The position numbers were made by a program, and so were the translations under genes. The notes beneath the pieces were generated by a model that had not been told where the DNA came from, did not search any database, and saw only the letters and a program-made list of their open reading frames with translations. Shown here one piece after another: positions 27,466 to 35,818 of a stretch of 64,000 nucleotides of DNA; within the stretch, counting starts at the first letter, position 1, and each line of letters begins with the position of its first letter. This DNA comes from Bacteroidaceae bacterium (GTDB lineage: Bacteria > Bacteroidota > Bacteroidia > Bacteroidales > Bacteroidaceae): contig JAFTYP010000022.1 of assembly GCA_017461345.1 (NCBI GenBank), positions 62,001 through 126,000 of the forward strand, written 5' to 3'.

Positions 27466-28209
27466 ATGCAACGACACCTCATAGATTACATTAGACGCCC
27501 CGATACCATCGACGACGACGCAATAGTTCAACTACAAGCACTTACACAAGAGCATCCATATTTTCACACTGCCCGTATCCTGCTTCTGCAGGCTCTCTAC
27601 AAAAGACATTCGCCAAATTATGACGACACATTGCGTCGCACAGCAATACTTGTTCCTAACAGGGAGTCTGTCTTTCGTCTTACCGAAGAGCCTCATTACA
27701 CACATGCAGAAGAGCGGAAACGTTATGACGAAGACATCGAAACGACAGACTCAAGGACTGTAAGTCTCATTGATGATTTCCTCGAAGCACAACTTCCCGC
27801 TGCACCTGTTACTCACCCCATTGATGCAGCACAAGACTACATCGGCTATTTACTACAACGCGAAAATATACTCGGAAAGCAAGAAGAGGAATCGCTCCCG
27901 ATGAATGGAGGCGGCGTTGTGGAAGACTTCCTCGAAAGCGAAACGGGAAGAATTATTCTCGACAATGACGAAGACAATGAAAGTGAACAAGAAAGAAAGT
28001 CATCAAATGAGAAACAAGATTCGGAAAGTGAAGGAAATAACGAGATACTTACAGAAATTATGGCTGGAATCTACATCAAACAAGGCAAATATGAGAATGC
28101 AGTGAAAATTATCCGCCAACTTTCCTTGAAATATCCAAAAAAAAATCGTTACTTTGCAGACCAAATTCGATTTCTTGAGAAACTAATAATAAATAATAAA
28201 CATAAATAA
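27466..28209 (+). CDS. TPR-like hypothetical protein upstream of secG
   Basis: A 247-residue protein conserved at this position in Bacteroidales. The N-terminal half (LQALTQEHPYFHTARILLLQ) reads like a helical repeat, the middle is acidic and looks disordered (DNDEDNESEQERKSSNEK), and the end (MAGIYIKQGKYENAVKIIRQ) matches a single TPR-type hairpin. I do not know its function. No signal peptide is seen, so it is probably cytoplasmic, and it lies one base before secG. Confidence 0.6.
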   Translation: MQRHLIDYIRRPDTIDDDAIVQLQALTQEHPYFHTARILLLQALYKRHSPNYDDTLRRTAILVPNRESVFRLTEEPHYTHAEERKRYDEDIETTDSRTVSLIDDFLEAQLPAAPVTHPIDAAQDYIGYLLQRENILGKQEEESLPMNGGGVVEDFLESETGRIILDNDEDNESEQERKSSNEKQDSESEGNNEILTEIMAGIYIKQGKYENAVKIIRQLSLKYPKKNRYFADQIRFLEKLIINNKHK

Positions 28210-28210
28210 C

Positions 28211-28555
28211 ATGTACACATCTATCGTTATCCTGATTGTGCTGGCCTCTATTTTCATGTGCCTTATCGTACTCATTCAGGAATCCAAAGGTGGCGGCCTT
28301 GCTGCCGACTATTCCAACAACAATCAGATTTTGGGCGCGCCCAAAACAACAAACTTCATTGAGAAAGCCACTTGGTTCCTTGCCGGCACAATGATTTTCC
28401 TCAGCATCATCAGTGTTGCGTTCTTGCCCAGTGCCAGCAGCGACGACTCTGTTATCATGCAACAGGCTGTGGAACAAGCGGCCATTAATCCCGGCAATGT
28501 TCCCGCCATGGAACAGCCTGCAGCAGAAGTTCCTGCAGAGGCTCCGGCACAGTAA
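28211..28555 (+). CDS. secG: preprotein translocase subunit SecG
   Basis: SecG is a small helper subunit of the SecYEG channel. The 114-residue protein has two membrane helices (about 2-22 and 55-75) joined by the conserved loop LIVLIQESKGGGLAADYS, with FIEKATWFLAGTM beginning the second. The Pro/Ala/Glu-rich tail is a Bacteroidetes feature. A clear terminator follows. Confidence 0.93.
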   Translation: MYTSIVILIVLASIFMCLIVLIQESKGGGLAADYSNNNQILGAPKTTNFIEKATWFLAGTMIFLSIISVAFLPSASSDDSVIMQQAVEQAAINPGNVPAMEQPAAEVPAEAPAQ

Positions 28556-28598
28556 AGAGTTATACTAACCTATACCCTCCCTTTTACGGGGGGCACAC

Positions 28599-28631
28599 AT
28601 CTCCCCTTCTTATTAAAAGGGGAGATTTTTT
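28599..28631 (+). terminator. Intrinsic terminator after secG
   Basis: ATCTCCCCTT pairs with AAGGGGAGAT (10 bp), an 8-base loop and six T. The next gene starts just 4 bases later, so it must rely on read-through or another promoter. Confidence 0.9.
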
Positions 28632-28634
28632 ATT

Positions 28635-29492
28635 ATGAAAAAGGCATTGCTTATAGCAGATAGTGGTTCGACAAAGACCGATTGGCTCTTTATTGCTTCC
28701 GACGGAACAAAAACCGAACTACACACTAAAGGGATTAATCCTGCACGGGATTCACGGGATATTATATATAATGTATTATCTCACGAGTTACTGACACAAC
28801 TTACCGACTTTACAGACCTACAATCCGTCTTTTTCTATGGTGCCGGCTGCATAGAACCATTCAGCAAATCCGTGCGGAGTGCCCTTGAAGAGTTGCTGCC
28901 CGAATGTCATATTGAAGTAGAGAGCGACCTTTTAGGGGCGGCTCGTGCCTTATGCGGGCATAAGGAGGGCATCGCATGCATTTTGGGGACAGGCTCAAAT
29001 AGTTGTCTGTACAACGGAAAGGACATCGTATTGCACACACCACCATTAGGGTATATACTCGGAGACGAGGGAAGCGGAACGTTCCTTGGGAAGGTATTGG
29101 TTAATTCTGTCTTCAAAGGATTAATTTCCAACGATATGAAGGAAGCATTTTGCAGCAAGTTTAATCTTTCAATGTCCGACATCATTGAACATGTCTATCG
29201 TCAACCAGCGGCGAATACTTTCCTTGCCTCTCTTGTCCCTTTTATTGTTGAACACCGTGAGCACCCTGCTATTCACGATCTGCTAATTGAGGCATTCCGT
29301 ATGTTCATCAAGCGCAATATTGCTGTCTACGGGCAAGAGGAGATGCCTATAAACTGTGTTGGTGGCATTGCATACCAGTTTGAGAAAGAACTTAAGGAAG
29401 CGATTGCTATGGAAAACATGAAAACAGGTATAATTTTGCGACGTCCTATTGATTCGATTGTACAATATCATCTGCAAAACGAACAAACCTGA
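28635..29492 (+). CDS. BadF/BadG-type ATPase, N-acetylglucosamine kinase-like
   Basis: A 285-residue ASKHA-fold protein of the BadF/BadG/BcrA/BcrD ATPase family, close to N-acetylglucosamine kinases of Bacteroidetes. The phosphate loop ADSGSTKTDWLFI and the GCI-type segment FFYGAGC are conserved. The second phosphate motif is ACILGTGSNSCLYNG and GYILGDEGSGTFLGK is diagnostic. It probably phosphorylates an amino sugar from peptidoglycan turnover or the diet. No promoter was seen in the 4-base gap after the secG terminator. Confidence 0.8.
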   Translation: MKKALLIADSGSTKTDWLFIASDGTKTELHTKGINPARDSRDIIYNVLSHELLTQLTDFTDLQSVFFYGAGCIEPFSKSVRSALEELLPECHIEVESDLLGAARALCGHKEGIACILGTGSNSCLYNGKDIVLHTPPLGYILGDEGSGTFLGKVLVNSVFKGLISNDMKEAFCSKFNLSMSDIIEHVYRQPAANTFLASLVPFIVEHREHPAIHDLLIEAFRMFIKRNIAVYGQEEMPINCVGGIAYQFEKELKEAIAMENMKTGIILRRPIDSIVQYHLQNEQT

Positions 29493-29542
29493 TACTATCT
29501 TGCGCGATTTACAAAATCATGCTAAAAAACATAGTAAAATAT

Positions 29543-29574
29543 CTTGCGTAGTGCATAATAATTCCATAACTTTG
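29543..29574 (+). promoter_or_regulatory. Candidate promoter upstream of cutC
   Basis: CTTG at 29543-29546 (one mismatch to TTTG) and TAACTTTG at 29567-29574, spaced by 20. The transcript meets a hairpin with T-run about 55 bases later. Confidence 0.6.
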
Positions 29575-29630
29575 CATCCGTTATCCTGATAACAATCTTT
29601 TTACCTTAAACAAAAGCTAATACCAAACGG

Positions 29631-29663
29631 AGGAGAGAAGCTGTGAAGCCACTCTCCTTTTTT
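29631..29663 (+). terminator. Hairpin with T-run in the cutC leader
   Basis: AGGAGAG (29631-29637) pairs with CTCTCCT (29652-29658), a 7-bp stem, then six T. It lies about 55-85 bases after the candidate promoter and 140 bases before cutC. It may be an attenuator, the end of a short RNA, or the terminator of the upstream kinase gene. The rest of the gap (29664-29802) shows no gene. Confidence 0.6.
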
Positions 29664-29802
29664 GTTAAATATATACTTCTTCCCTGCCCTTCCTCCTTTG
29701 GAAGGCAAGAGGCATTGGAGAATCATTATAGCGAACTGGATCTGCTGTATCGGAAGCCCTTACCTATGGAAAGAGTTGAAGAGAAGCATTGCAATATAAA
29801 GA

Positions 29803-30471
29803 ATGAGAAAATTGGAGGTTTGTTGCGGAGACTTGCAGAGTGTCTGCGCAGCGATAGAAGGCGGAGCCCACAGGGTGGAACTTTGCGAGGCGCTTGAGTT
29901 GGACGGTTTGACACCATCGGAAGCGATGATGGAGTCGGCCATTGGAATGGGGATTCCCGTCCAGGTGCTTATCCGTGTACGCGAGGGAGACTTTGTCTAT
30001 AACAAGGAAGAGGTCAGCAAGATGCAGCATGACATACGGATTGCGCGGAAACTTGGGGCTGCCGGTGTGGTCATTGGGGCTTTAATGCCGGATGGAAGTA
30101 TCGACGAAGATGCCATACGCCGTATGATGGACGAGGCAGAAGGGCTCAGTGTTACTTTCCATCGTGCCTTCGATGTGTGCCGAAACCCCGAAGAGGCTTT
30201 AGAGAAAATCATCTCTCTCGGATGTCACCGCCTGCTTACCTCCGGCCAGGCACCAACTGCCGAGCAGGGTATTCCCATGCTCAAGAAACTTGTAGGGCAG
30301 GCAGACGGTCGTATTGTCATCATGCCCGGCGCGGGGGTAAACCCACAGAATGTAAGTAGGATTCTGGAAGAGACCGGTGCAATCGAAATACATGGTTCGC
30401 TGCGCAAGAACGGGCATACAAGTACCGAACTTGTCCGTGCAACCATAAACCACATATGTTTTTCTGAATAA
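29803..30471 (+). CDS. cutC: CutC-family protein
   Basis: A 222-residue TIM-barrel protein of the CutC family, historically linked to copper homeostasis in E. coli, though its biochemical role remains unclear. Diagnostic segments are EVCCGDLQSVCAAIEGG, RVELCEALELDGLTPS, VTFHRAFDVCRNPEEALE, RLLTSGQ and IVIMPGAGV. It is slightly short compared with the usual 240-250 residues. sdaA follows after 25 bases with no terminator, so co-transcription is likely. Confidence 0.9.
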   Translation: MRKLEVCCGDLQSVCAAIEGGAHRVELCEALELDGLTPSEAMMESAIGMGIPVQVLIRVREGDFVYNKEEVSKMQHDIRIARKLGAAGVVIGALMPDGSIDEDAIRRMMDEAEGLSVTFHRAFDVCRNPEEALEKIISLGCHRLLTSGQAPTAEQGIPMLKKLVGQADGRIVIMPGAGVNPQNVSRILEETGAIEIHGSLRKNGHTSTELVRATINHICFSE

Positions 30472-30496
30472 TCATTCACTATATCCTAAATACCTT

Positions 30497-31708
30497 ATGG
30501 AATCTATCAAAGAAATCTTCCGCATAGGCATCGGTCCATCAAGCAGTCACACGATGGGGCCACAGGCCGCAGCCGTCCAATATCTGGAACGTCATCCGGA
30601 AGCAAAGGCTTTCGACATTACGCTCTATGGTTCTCTTGCGGCTACAGGCAAAGGTCACATGACGGATGTTGCCATTCTTCGTGTTCTCGAACCGCAGGGC
30701 GATGTTGCCATACACTGGGAGCCTGCCACGTTTCTTCCTTTTCATCCTAATGGCATGAAGTTTGCTGTACGCCAACCCGACGGCAGTCTTCTCGACGAAT
30801 GGATTGTGTATAGCACTGGCGGAGGGACTATTACGGATTCGGAGATGCCCGAGAAGGATGCGGCCAATGACGTTCCGCTTTACCCTCTGAACACGATGAA
30901 GGAAATCATGGCATGGTGCCAGGAGACGGGACATGCTTTTTGGGAGTACGTGGAGCAATGCGAGGGTCCGGAGATTTGGGAATACCTGCGTGAGATCTGG
31001 AAGGTTATGCAGGAGGCCGTAGTGCGTGGCATAAATCACGAAGGTATACTCCCCGGGCCGCTTGGTCTGCAACGTAAGGCGCCCATATACTACACCAAGG
31101 CCAAAGGCTACAAAGCCCATTTGCAAAGTTCTGGCCTTGTATATGCATATGCATTGGCTGTGAGCGAGGAGAATGCTTCCGGCGGACTTATTGTCACAGC
31201 CCCCACATGTGGTTCCTGCGGAGTGCTGCCTGCCGTGCTATATCATTTGGGAAGCAACCATGCCTTCTCTGAAGAGCGTATTCTCCATGCACTTGCCACC
31301 GCTGGTCTCATCGGCAATCTGGTCAAGCACAACGCCAGCATCTCCGGTGCCAACGTAGGCTGCCAGGGCGAAGTCGGCACGGCGTGTGCCATGGCGTCGG
31401 CAGCCGCATGCCAACTCTTTGGCGGCAGTGTGTCGCAGATAGAGTATGCTGCCGAGATGGGCCTCGAGCACCATTTGGGCATGACGTGCGACCCCGTCTG
31501 TGGTCTTGTGCAGATACCCTGTATTGAGCGAAATGCCTTTGCCGCTGCACGCGCATTGGATGCCAACTTCTATGCTTCTCTGTCCGACGGCCAACACCGT
31601 GTGAGTTTCGACCGCATTGTGCGCGTCATGAAGCAAACAGGCAAAGACCTGCCTTCTCTGTACAAGGAGACGGCCGAAGGCGGCTTAGCCAAAATTGGCG
31701 AGGAATAA
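30497..31708 (+). CDS. sdaA: L-serine ammonia-lyase (iron-sulfur dependent)
   Basis: A 403-residue single-chain L-serine dehydratase that turns L-serine into pyruvate and ammonia. It begins with the GPSSSHTMGP motif of the beta domain and has the alpha domain with [4Fe-4S] ligands in APTCGSCGVLP, CDPVCGLVQIPCIERNAF. Length is typical for the fused type. It is probably co-transcribed with cutC. A 22-bp array lies in the convergent gap downstream. Confidence 0.94.
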   Translation: MESIKEIFRIGIGPSSSHTMGPQAAAVQYLERHPEAKAFDITLYGSLAATGKGHMTDVAILRVLEPQGDVAIHWEPATFLPFHPNGMKFAVRQPDGSLLDEWIVYSTGGGTITDSEMPEKDAANDVPLYPLNTMKEIMAWCQETGHAFWEYVEQCEGPEIWEYLREIWKVMQEAVVRGINHEGILPGPLGLQRKAPIYYTKAKGYKAHLQSSGLVYAYALAVSEENASGGLIVTAPTCGSCGVLPAVLYHLGSNHAFSEERILHALATAGLIGNLVKHNASISGANVGCQGEVGTACAMASAAACQLFGGSVSQIEYAAEMGLEHHLGMTCDPVCGLVQIPCIERNAFAAARALDANFYASLSDGQHRVSFDRIVRVMKQTGKDLPSLYKETAEGGLAKIGEE

Positions 31709-31808
31709 ACGGCGACAACGCCTTTCCGCTGCTGGTGGCAAGAGATTGTCCGTCTCGAACTGCATCGCATGAACTGCGCTGTTCAAACAGCCCCCTGTAG
31801 GATGGCTG

Positions 31809-31896
31809 AAATAATGGTTAACCTAATTGGCTAAAATGGTTAACCTAATTGAACGGAATGGTGAAGCATTATTGCCGGAAAGGTTAACCTATTTGA
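31809..31896. repeat. 22-bp-period intergenic array D
   Basis: Four cores exactly 22 bp apart: GGTTAACC (31816), GGTTAACC (31838), GGTGAAGC (31860) and GGTTAACC (31882). Tails are TAATTG or ATTATTG. It lies between convergent sdaA and the nitroreductase gene. The rest of 31709-31987 shows no gene. Confidence 0.85.
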
Positions 31897-31987
31897 AAAG
31901 AGGCCTCAGCCTATAGAAAAAATAAGTATGCACACTCCGCAAGAGGTGTGCATACTTATTTATCATACAGCAAGACAAGACGGACAA

Positions 31988-32497
31988 CTATACCTCAAAG
32001 AAAATCTCTTCAGGTGCTTTACGTGTCGTCCTTTTCACTTCTGCAGGAGCAGGATAGCCTATCGGAACTATGGCAACAGGCTCTTCGGTTTCTGCCATCT
32101 GGAAGAGTTCATGACAACGTTGGGCATCGAAGTTGCACACCCAACACGTGCCGAGTCCCTGCTCTGTTGCTGCCAGGCAAAGATGTTCCACCGCAATAGC
32201 GACGTCGATATCACCATGAGGCTTATTGTCTCTGCGCACCCACTGCTCGTCCTTCATGACAGATGCGAGGATATATAGCGGTGCCTCGTTAAACCAAGAG
32301 CGATGATAGCACGTCCGAAGTTTCTCGATAGCCTCTGCACTGCGAACTATGCGGAATCTCCACGGCTGCAGGTTGACAGCAGAAGGAGCCAGGCGCATGC
32401 ACTCCTCAATGTAATGGAGTTTCTCTTCCTCTATGGGCTTGTCCAGATATGTCCTGCAACTGTAACGGTTGCGAATAATGTCGATTAGTGTACTCAT
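31988..32497 (-). CDS. nitroreductase-family FMN oxidoreductase
   Basis: A 169-residue nitroreductase-fold protein. RNRYSCRTYLDKPIEEEKL at the start and APSAVNLQPWRFRIV are the FMN-binding signature, and the C-terminal half holds GTCWVCNFD and IVPIGYP. Members reduce nitro compounds, quinones or flavins. The physiological substrate is not evident. It is the last gene of the long minus-strand block that starts with argR and lies 61 bases after the transcarbamylase. Confidence 0.85.
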   Translation of the reverse strand: MSTLIDIIRNRYSCRTYLDKPIEEEKLHYIEECMRLAPSAVNLQPWRFRIVRSAEAIEKLRTCYHRSWFNEAPLYILASVMKDEQWVRRDNKPHGDIDVAIAVEHLCLAATEQGLGTCWVCNFDAQRCHELFQMAETEEPVAIVPIGYPAPAEVKRTTRKAPEEIFFEV

Positions 32498-32558
32498 GAC
32501 TTATACTTGTGTTTTATGATTTGTCCTTTCGTTCTGTTCTCCCATCAAAAGATGCCGT

Positions 32559-33572
32559 TCAGAGACCTTGCAAAATACGCTTGAGGACCACCGTGGCCGA
32601 AATCTCACGATTGGCAGCCTCCGGAATAACAATAGAGGTAGGAGCCTCGATGACATCGTCGGTGACAATCATACCCCTGCGGACAGGCAGACAATGCATG
32701 AAGCGGGCATTGTTGGTCCACGACATATGCTCCGCATCGACCGTCCAACTCATATCCTTCGACAGTATCTTACCATAATTTTCCTTTCCGCCTGTCACAC
32801 CGGGACAACTCCAGTTCTTGGCATAAATAAAGTCGGCACCCTCGAACGCCTTGCGCTGGTCGTACTCAATGGTAGCACCGGCAGTGAACAAAGCATCCAG
32901 TTCGTAGCCCTCGGGGTGTGTAACAACGAAGTCTATGCCACAGTCATTCCCCGCTCCGGCAAGAGGAATCTGCTGCCTGTCCGCCTCCAGCATCCACTGC
33001 GCAAAACTGTTGGGGACAGCCTGCGGCAAAGCCTTAGGATGCGGAGCCCAAGTGAGAACAACCTTTGGCCTGCGTGTTTCCTTCTTCCAAAACTCACTGA
33101 TAGTAAAAAGATCGGCAAAAGCCTGCAACGGATGTACCGTAGCCGTCTCCATAGCAAACACAGGCTTTCCGCTATACTGCTCAAACTGATGATAGACCGT
33201 TTCCGCATAATCGTAATCACGATCCGTAAGTCCGGCGAACGAACGGATGCCAATGACGTCGCAGAAACTGCCCATAACAGGAATCGCCTCAAGCAGATGC
33301 TCACTCTTGTCGCCATCCATAATAACACCACGCTCTGTCTCCAATTTCCAGGCACCAGCATTAACATCGAGCACAATGGTGTTCATTCCCAGATTCATAG
33401 CCGCCTTCTGCGTACTGAGACGCGTGCGCAAACTATTATTGAAGAACACCATGAGCAAAGTCTTGTTCTTGCCCAACGTGTCGTATTTATAGCGATCAGC
33501 CTTTATCTCCACTGCCTCGGATAGTGCCTCCTTGAGGTCACCCAAGTCCTTTACATTCAGAAAACTCTTCAT
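32559..33572 (-). CDS. argF': N-succinylornithine (or N-acetylornithine) carbamoyltransferase
   Basis: A 337-residue transcarbamylase of the Bacteroidetes N-acylornithine type, which makes N-acylcitrulline in arginine synthesis. Carbamoyl-phosphate binding is by NNSLRTRLST (45-54). HCLPVRRGMIVTDDV lies near the end. Position 90, the residue that decides acetyl versus succinyl substrate, is Ser (in DGDKSEHLLE), where Bacteroides fragilis has Pro and Xanthomonas has Glu. About 15 extra residues precede the VVTHPEGYEL segment. It overlaps the synthetase gene by four bases. Confidence 0.9.
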   Translation of the reverse strand: MKSFLNVKDLGDLKEALSEAVEIKADRYKYDTLGKNKTLLMVFFNNSLRTRLSTQKAAMNLGMNTIVLDVNAGAWKLETERGVIMDGDKSEHLLEAIPVMGSFCDVIGIRSFAGLTDRDYDYAETVYHQFEQYSGKPVFAMETATVHPLQAFADLFTISEFWKKETRRPKVVLTWAPHPKALPQAVPNSFAQWMLEADRQQIPLAGAGNDCGIDFVVTHPEGYELDALFTAGATIEYDQRKAFEGADFIYAKNWSCPGVTGGKENYGKILSKDMSWTVDAEHMSWTNNARFMHCLPVRRGMIVTDDVIEAPTSIVIPEAANREISATVVLKRILQGL

Positions 33573-35242
33573 TTCTTGTCTTTTTCTCTTATTTCAACAC
33601 GACGAATCTTACCACTAATCGTTTTCGGCAGTTCGTCGACAAACTCTATTATTCGAGGATATTTATACGGAGCCGTAACACGCTTAACATGTGCCTGTAA
33701 CTCTTCAACAAGAACATCGCCGGCCTTTTCCTTCCACTCTGTGCCAAGCACCACAGTTGCCTTGACCACCATGCCACGAGTCTCGTCCGGAATACCGGTT
33801 ATAGCGCACTCCACAACAGCCGGATGCGTCATCAAAGCACTCTCAACCTCAAACGGGCCAATGCGATATCCGCTGCTCTTAATAACATCATCCGCCCTAC
33901 CTTCAAACCAGTAATAGCCATCCTTGTCGCGCCACGCCATATCGCCAGTAAAGTAATAACCATCATGGCAGGCCTCGTAAGTTATGTTGCTGTCGCGATA
34001 ATATTCCTTGAAAAGGCCGATAATCTTTTGACCCTCATTCATGCGAACAGCAATCTCACCCTTCTCCCCATCCTCGCAAAGCGTAAGGTCAGGACGCAAC
34101 AAGACTATGTCATACTGAGCATTAGGCTTGCCCATGCTGCCCGGTTTGGGTTCCATCCACGGGAAAGTCGCCAACGTCAATGTAGTTTCCGTCTGTCCGA
34201 AACCCTCCATAAGGCGTATGCCCGTCAGTTCATAGAACTTGTCATATACGGCAGCATTTAGAGCCTCTCCCGCTGTAGTACAGTAGCGAAGCGAAGAAAG
34301 GTCGTAGCAACTGAAGTCTTCACGAATAAGGAAACGATACACAGTGGGCGGTGCGCAAAAACTCGTGATGTGGTATTTCTCCATTTGTCTGAGAATTCCA
34401 TCAGCAGTAAACTTCTCGTGGTCATAGACAAAAACACATGCTCCGGCAAACCATTGTCCGTAGAACTTACCCCAGACAGCCTTACCCCATCCCGTATCGG
34501 CAACAGTAAGATGAATACTGTCCGACGTGAGATTGTGCCAGAATACACCCGTCGTAAGGTGGCCAATAGCATAAAGAAAATCATGTGCCACCATCTTAGG
34601 CTCTCCCGAAGTACCGGAAGTAAAATAGAGAATCATCGTATCATCGTTTGCATTGACAAAACGAGGACGGCGAAAAGCAGGCGCTTTCCCTATCTCAGCA
34701 TGCCAGTCGTGGAAACCTTCCGGGACTAACGGACCAATAGAAACCAGCAACTCCACCGTCGGGCTTTCCGGCATCGCCTTCTGCACCTCACCCAACACAT
34801 AGGATTCACCTACACATATAATCGCCTTGACAGAAGCAGCATTGCAGCGATAAACAATATCATGGCTCGTCAGCATATGGGTAGCAGGAATAGGCACTGC
34901 ACCCAATTTATGAAGAGCAAGCATCGTAATCCACCATTCGAGCCTACGCTTCTCTATAAGCATTACCATGTCGCCACGGTTTATACCTATTGTATGGAGA
35001 TACGAAGCTGCTTGATCACTCTCTTTCTTAAGGTCAGAAAATGAAAGCCTACACTCCTTTCCCTCATCATTTGTCCAAATGAGAGCTGTCTTGTTTGGAG
35101 TTTCCTCTGCCCAAGCATCTACAACATCATAAGCAAAGTTGAAGTTCTTTGGAATAAGAAGCTTGAAATTCTCTCTGAAATCTTCCTCAGAAACAAATGA
35201 TGTCTGCTTCAAATAACGTTTTAAAATAGGATTCTCTGCCAT
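33569..35242 (-). CDS. acyl-CoA synthetase (AMP-binding, medium-chain/acetyl type)
   Basis: A 557-residue ANL-superfamily ligase that activates a carboxylic acid as acyl-AMP and then acyl-CoA. The phosphate loop is YFTSGTSGEPKMV, the ATP-binding region has GYFTGDMAWRDKDGYYWFEG followed by GRADDVIKSSGYRIGP, and the catalytic Lys is in PKTISGKIRR. The acid substrate is unknown. It is coupled on both sides (4-base overlap and 4-base gap) to the transcarbamylase and the XRE-cupin gene, a pairing seen in other Bacteroidales. Confidence 0.88.
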   Translation of the reverse strand: MAENPILKRYLKQTSFVSEEDFRENFKLLIPKNFNFAYDVVDAWAEETPNKTALIWTNDEGKECRLSFSDLKKESDQAASYLHTIGINRGDMVMLIEKRRLEWWITMLALHKLGAVPIPATHMLTSHDIVYRCNAASVKAIICVGESYVLGEVQKAMPESPTVELLVSIGPLVPEGFHDWHAEIGKAPAFRRPRFVNANDDTMILYFTSGTSGEPKMVAHDFLYAIGHLTTGVFWHNLTSDSIHLTVADTGWGKAVWGKFYGQWFAGACVFVYDHEKFTADGILRQMEKYHITSFCAPPTVYRFLIREDFSCYDLSSLRYCTTAGEALNAAVYDKFYELTGIRLMEGFGQTETTLTLATFPWMEPKPGSMGKPNAQYDIVLLRPDLTLCEDGEKGEIAVRMNEGQKIIGLFKEYYRDSNITYEACHDGYYFTGDMAWRDKDGYYWFEGRADDVIKSSGYRIGPFEVESALMTHPAVVECAITGIPDETRGMVVKATVVLGTEWKEKAGDVLVEELQAHVKRVTAPYKYPRIIEFVDELPKTISGKIRRVEIREKDKK

Positions 35243-35246
35243 AAGC

Positions 35247-35798
35247 CTATATTATAACGGTCAAGAACTTTACCGGTCTGTTTTCAAGAGCACGCATGCA
35301 ATGTGGACGTGTTGTGTCAAAGTAAATACTGTCACCCTCTCTCAACACTATGACCTTGTCGTCAATTGTTATCTCCAACACACCATCGAAAATAATAATG
35401 AACTCCTGTCCGTCATGGAAGTTCTTGGCATGGTTTCTCCCTTCAGGCAGAGGTTCTATCTCTGTAATGAACGGTTCCATCGCTCTGCCCTTGAAGCCAC
35501 TGGCAAGAGATTTGTATTTATAATCGTTGTGGCGATCCACTTCCAATCCCTTCCCGCTTCTCGTAACAAAATATCCGTTCATGCGAGGCTCTTCTCCATA
35601 AAGCAAAACGTCTATAGCAATACCATACTGCTTGGAAATACGCGAAAGAAGATAAACTCCAGGGTCACACTCTCCGTTCTCTATACGACGATAATGTTCC
35701 ACTGACGTTTCGCCAACTTCAGCCATCTTTTCGATGGGAATATCAAAAATCTCACGCAAGCCTTTCAAACGCTGCGAAATTTGCTTAATATCGTTCAT
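35247..35798 (-). CDS. XRE-family transcriptional regulator with cupin domain
   Basis: A 183-residue regulator with an N-terminal XRE helix-turn-helix (about 5-60, EKMAEVGETSVEHYRRIENG) and a C-terminal cupin sensor (about 110-183, EFIIIFDGVLEITIDDK, then GDSIYFDTTRPHCM). The adjacent acyl-CoA synthetase, 4 bases downstream, is its likely target, so it may sense a small acid or CoA ester. This is inference from context. Confidence 0.88.
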   Translation of the reverse strand: MNDIKQISQRLKGLREIFDIPIEKMAEVGETSVEHYRRIENGECDPGVYLLSRISKQYGIAIDVLLYGEEPRMNGYFVTRSGKGLEVDRHNDYKYKSLASGFKGRAMEPFITEIEPLPEGRNHAKNFHDGQEFIIIFDGVLEITIDDKVIVLREGDSIYFDTTRPHCMRALENRPVKFLTVII

Positions 35799-35818
35799 GA
35801 CATTCTATATTCCTATGA

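Noticed and set aside
29643..29897. An 84-residue frame overlapping the cutC start
   Set aside because: It begins at a GTG inside the hairpin and ends inside cutC in another frame. The CutC frame has clear family motifs.
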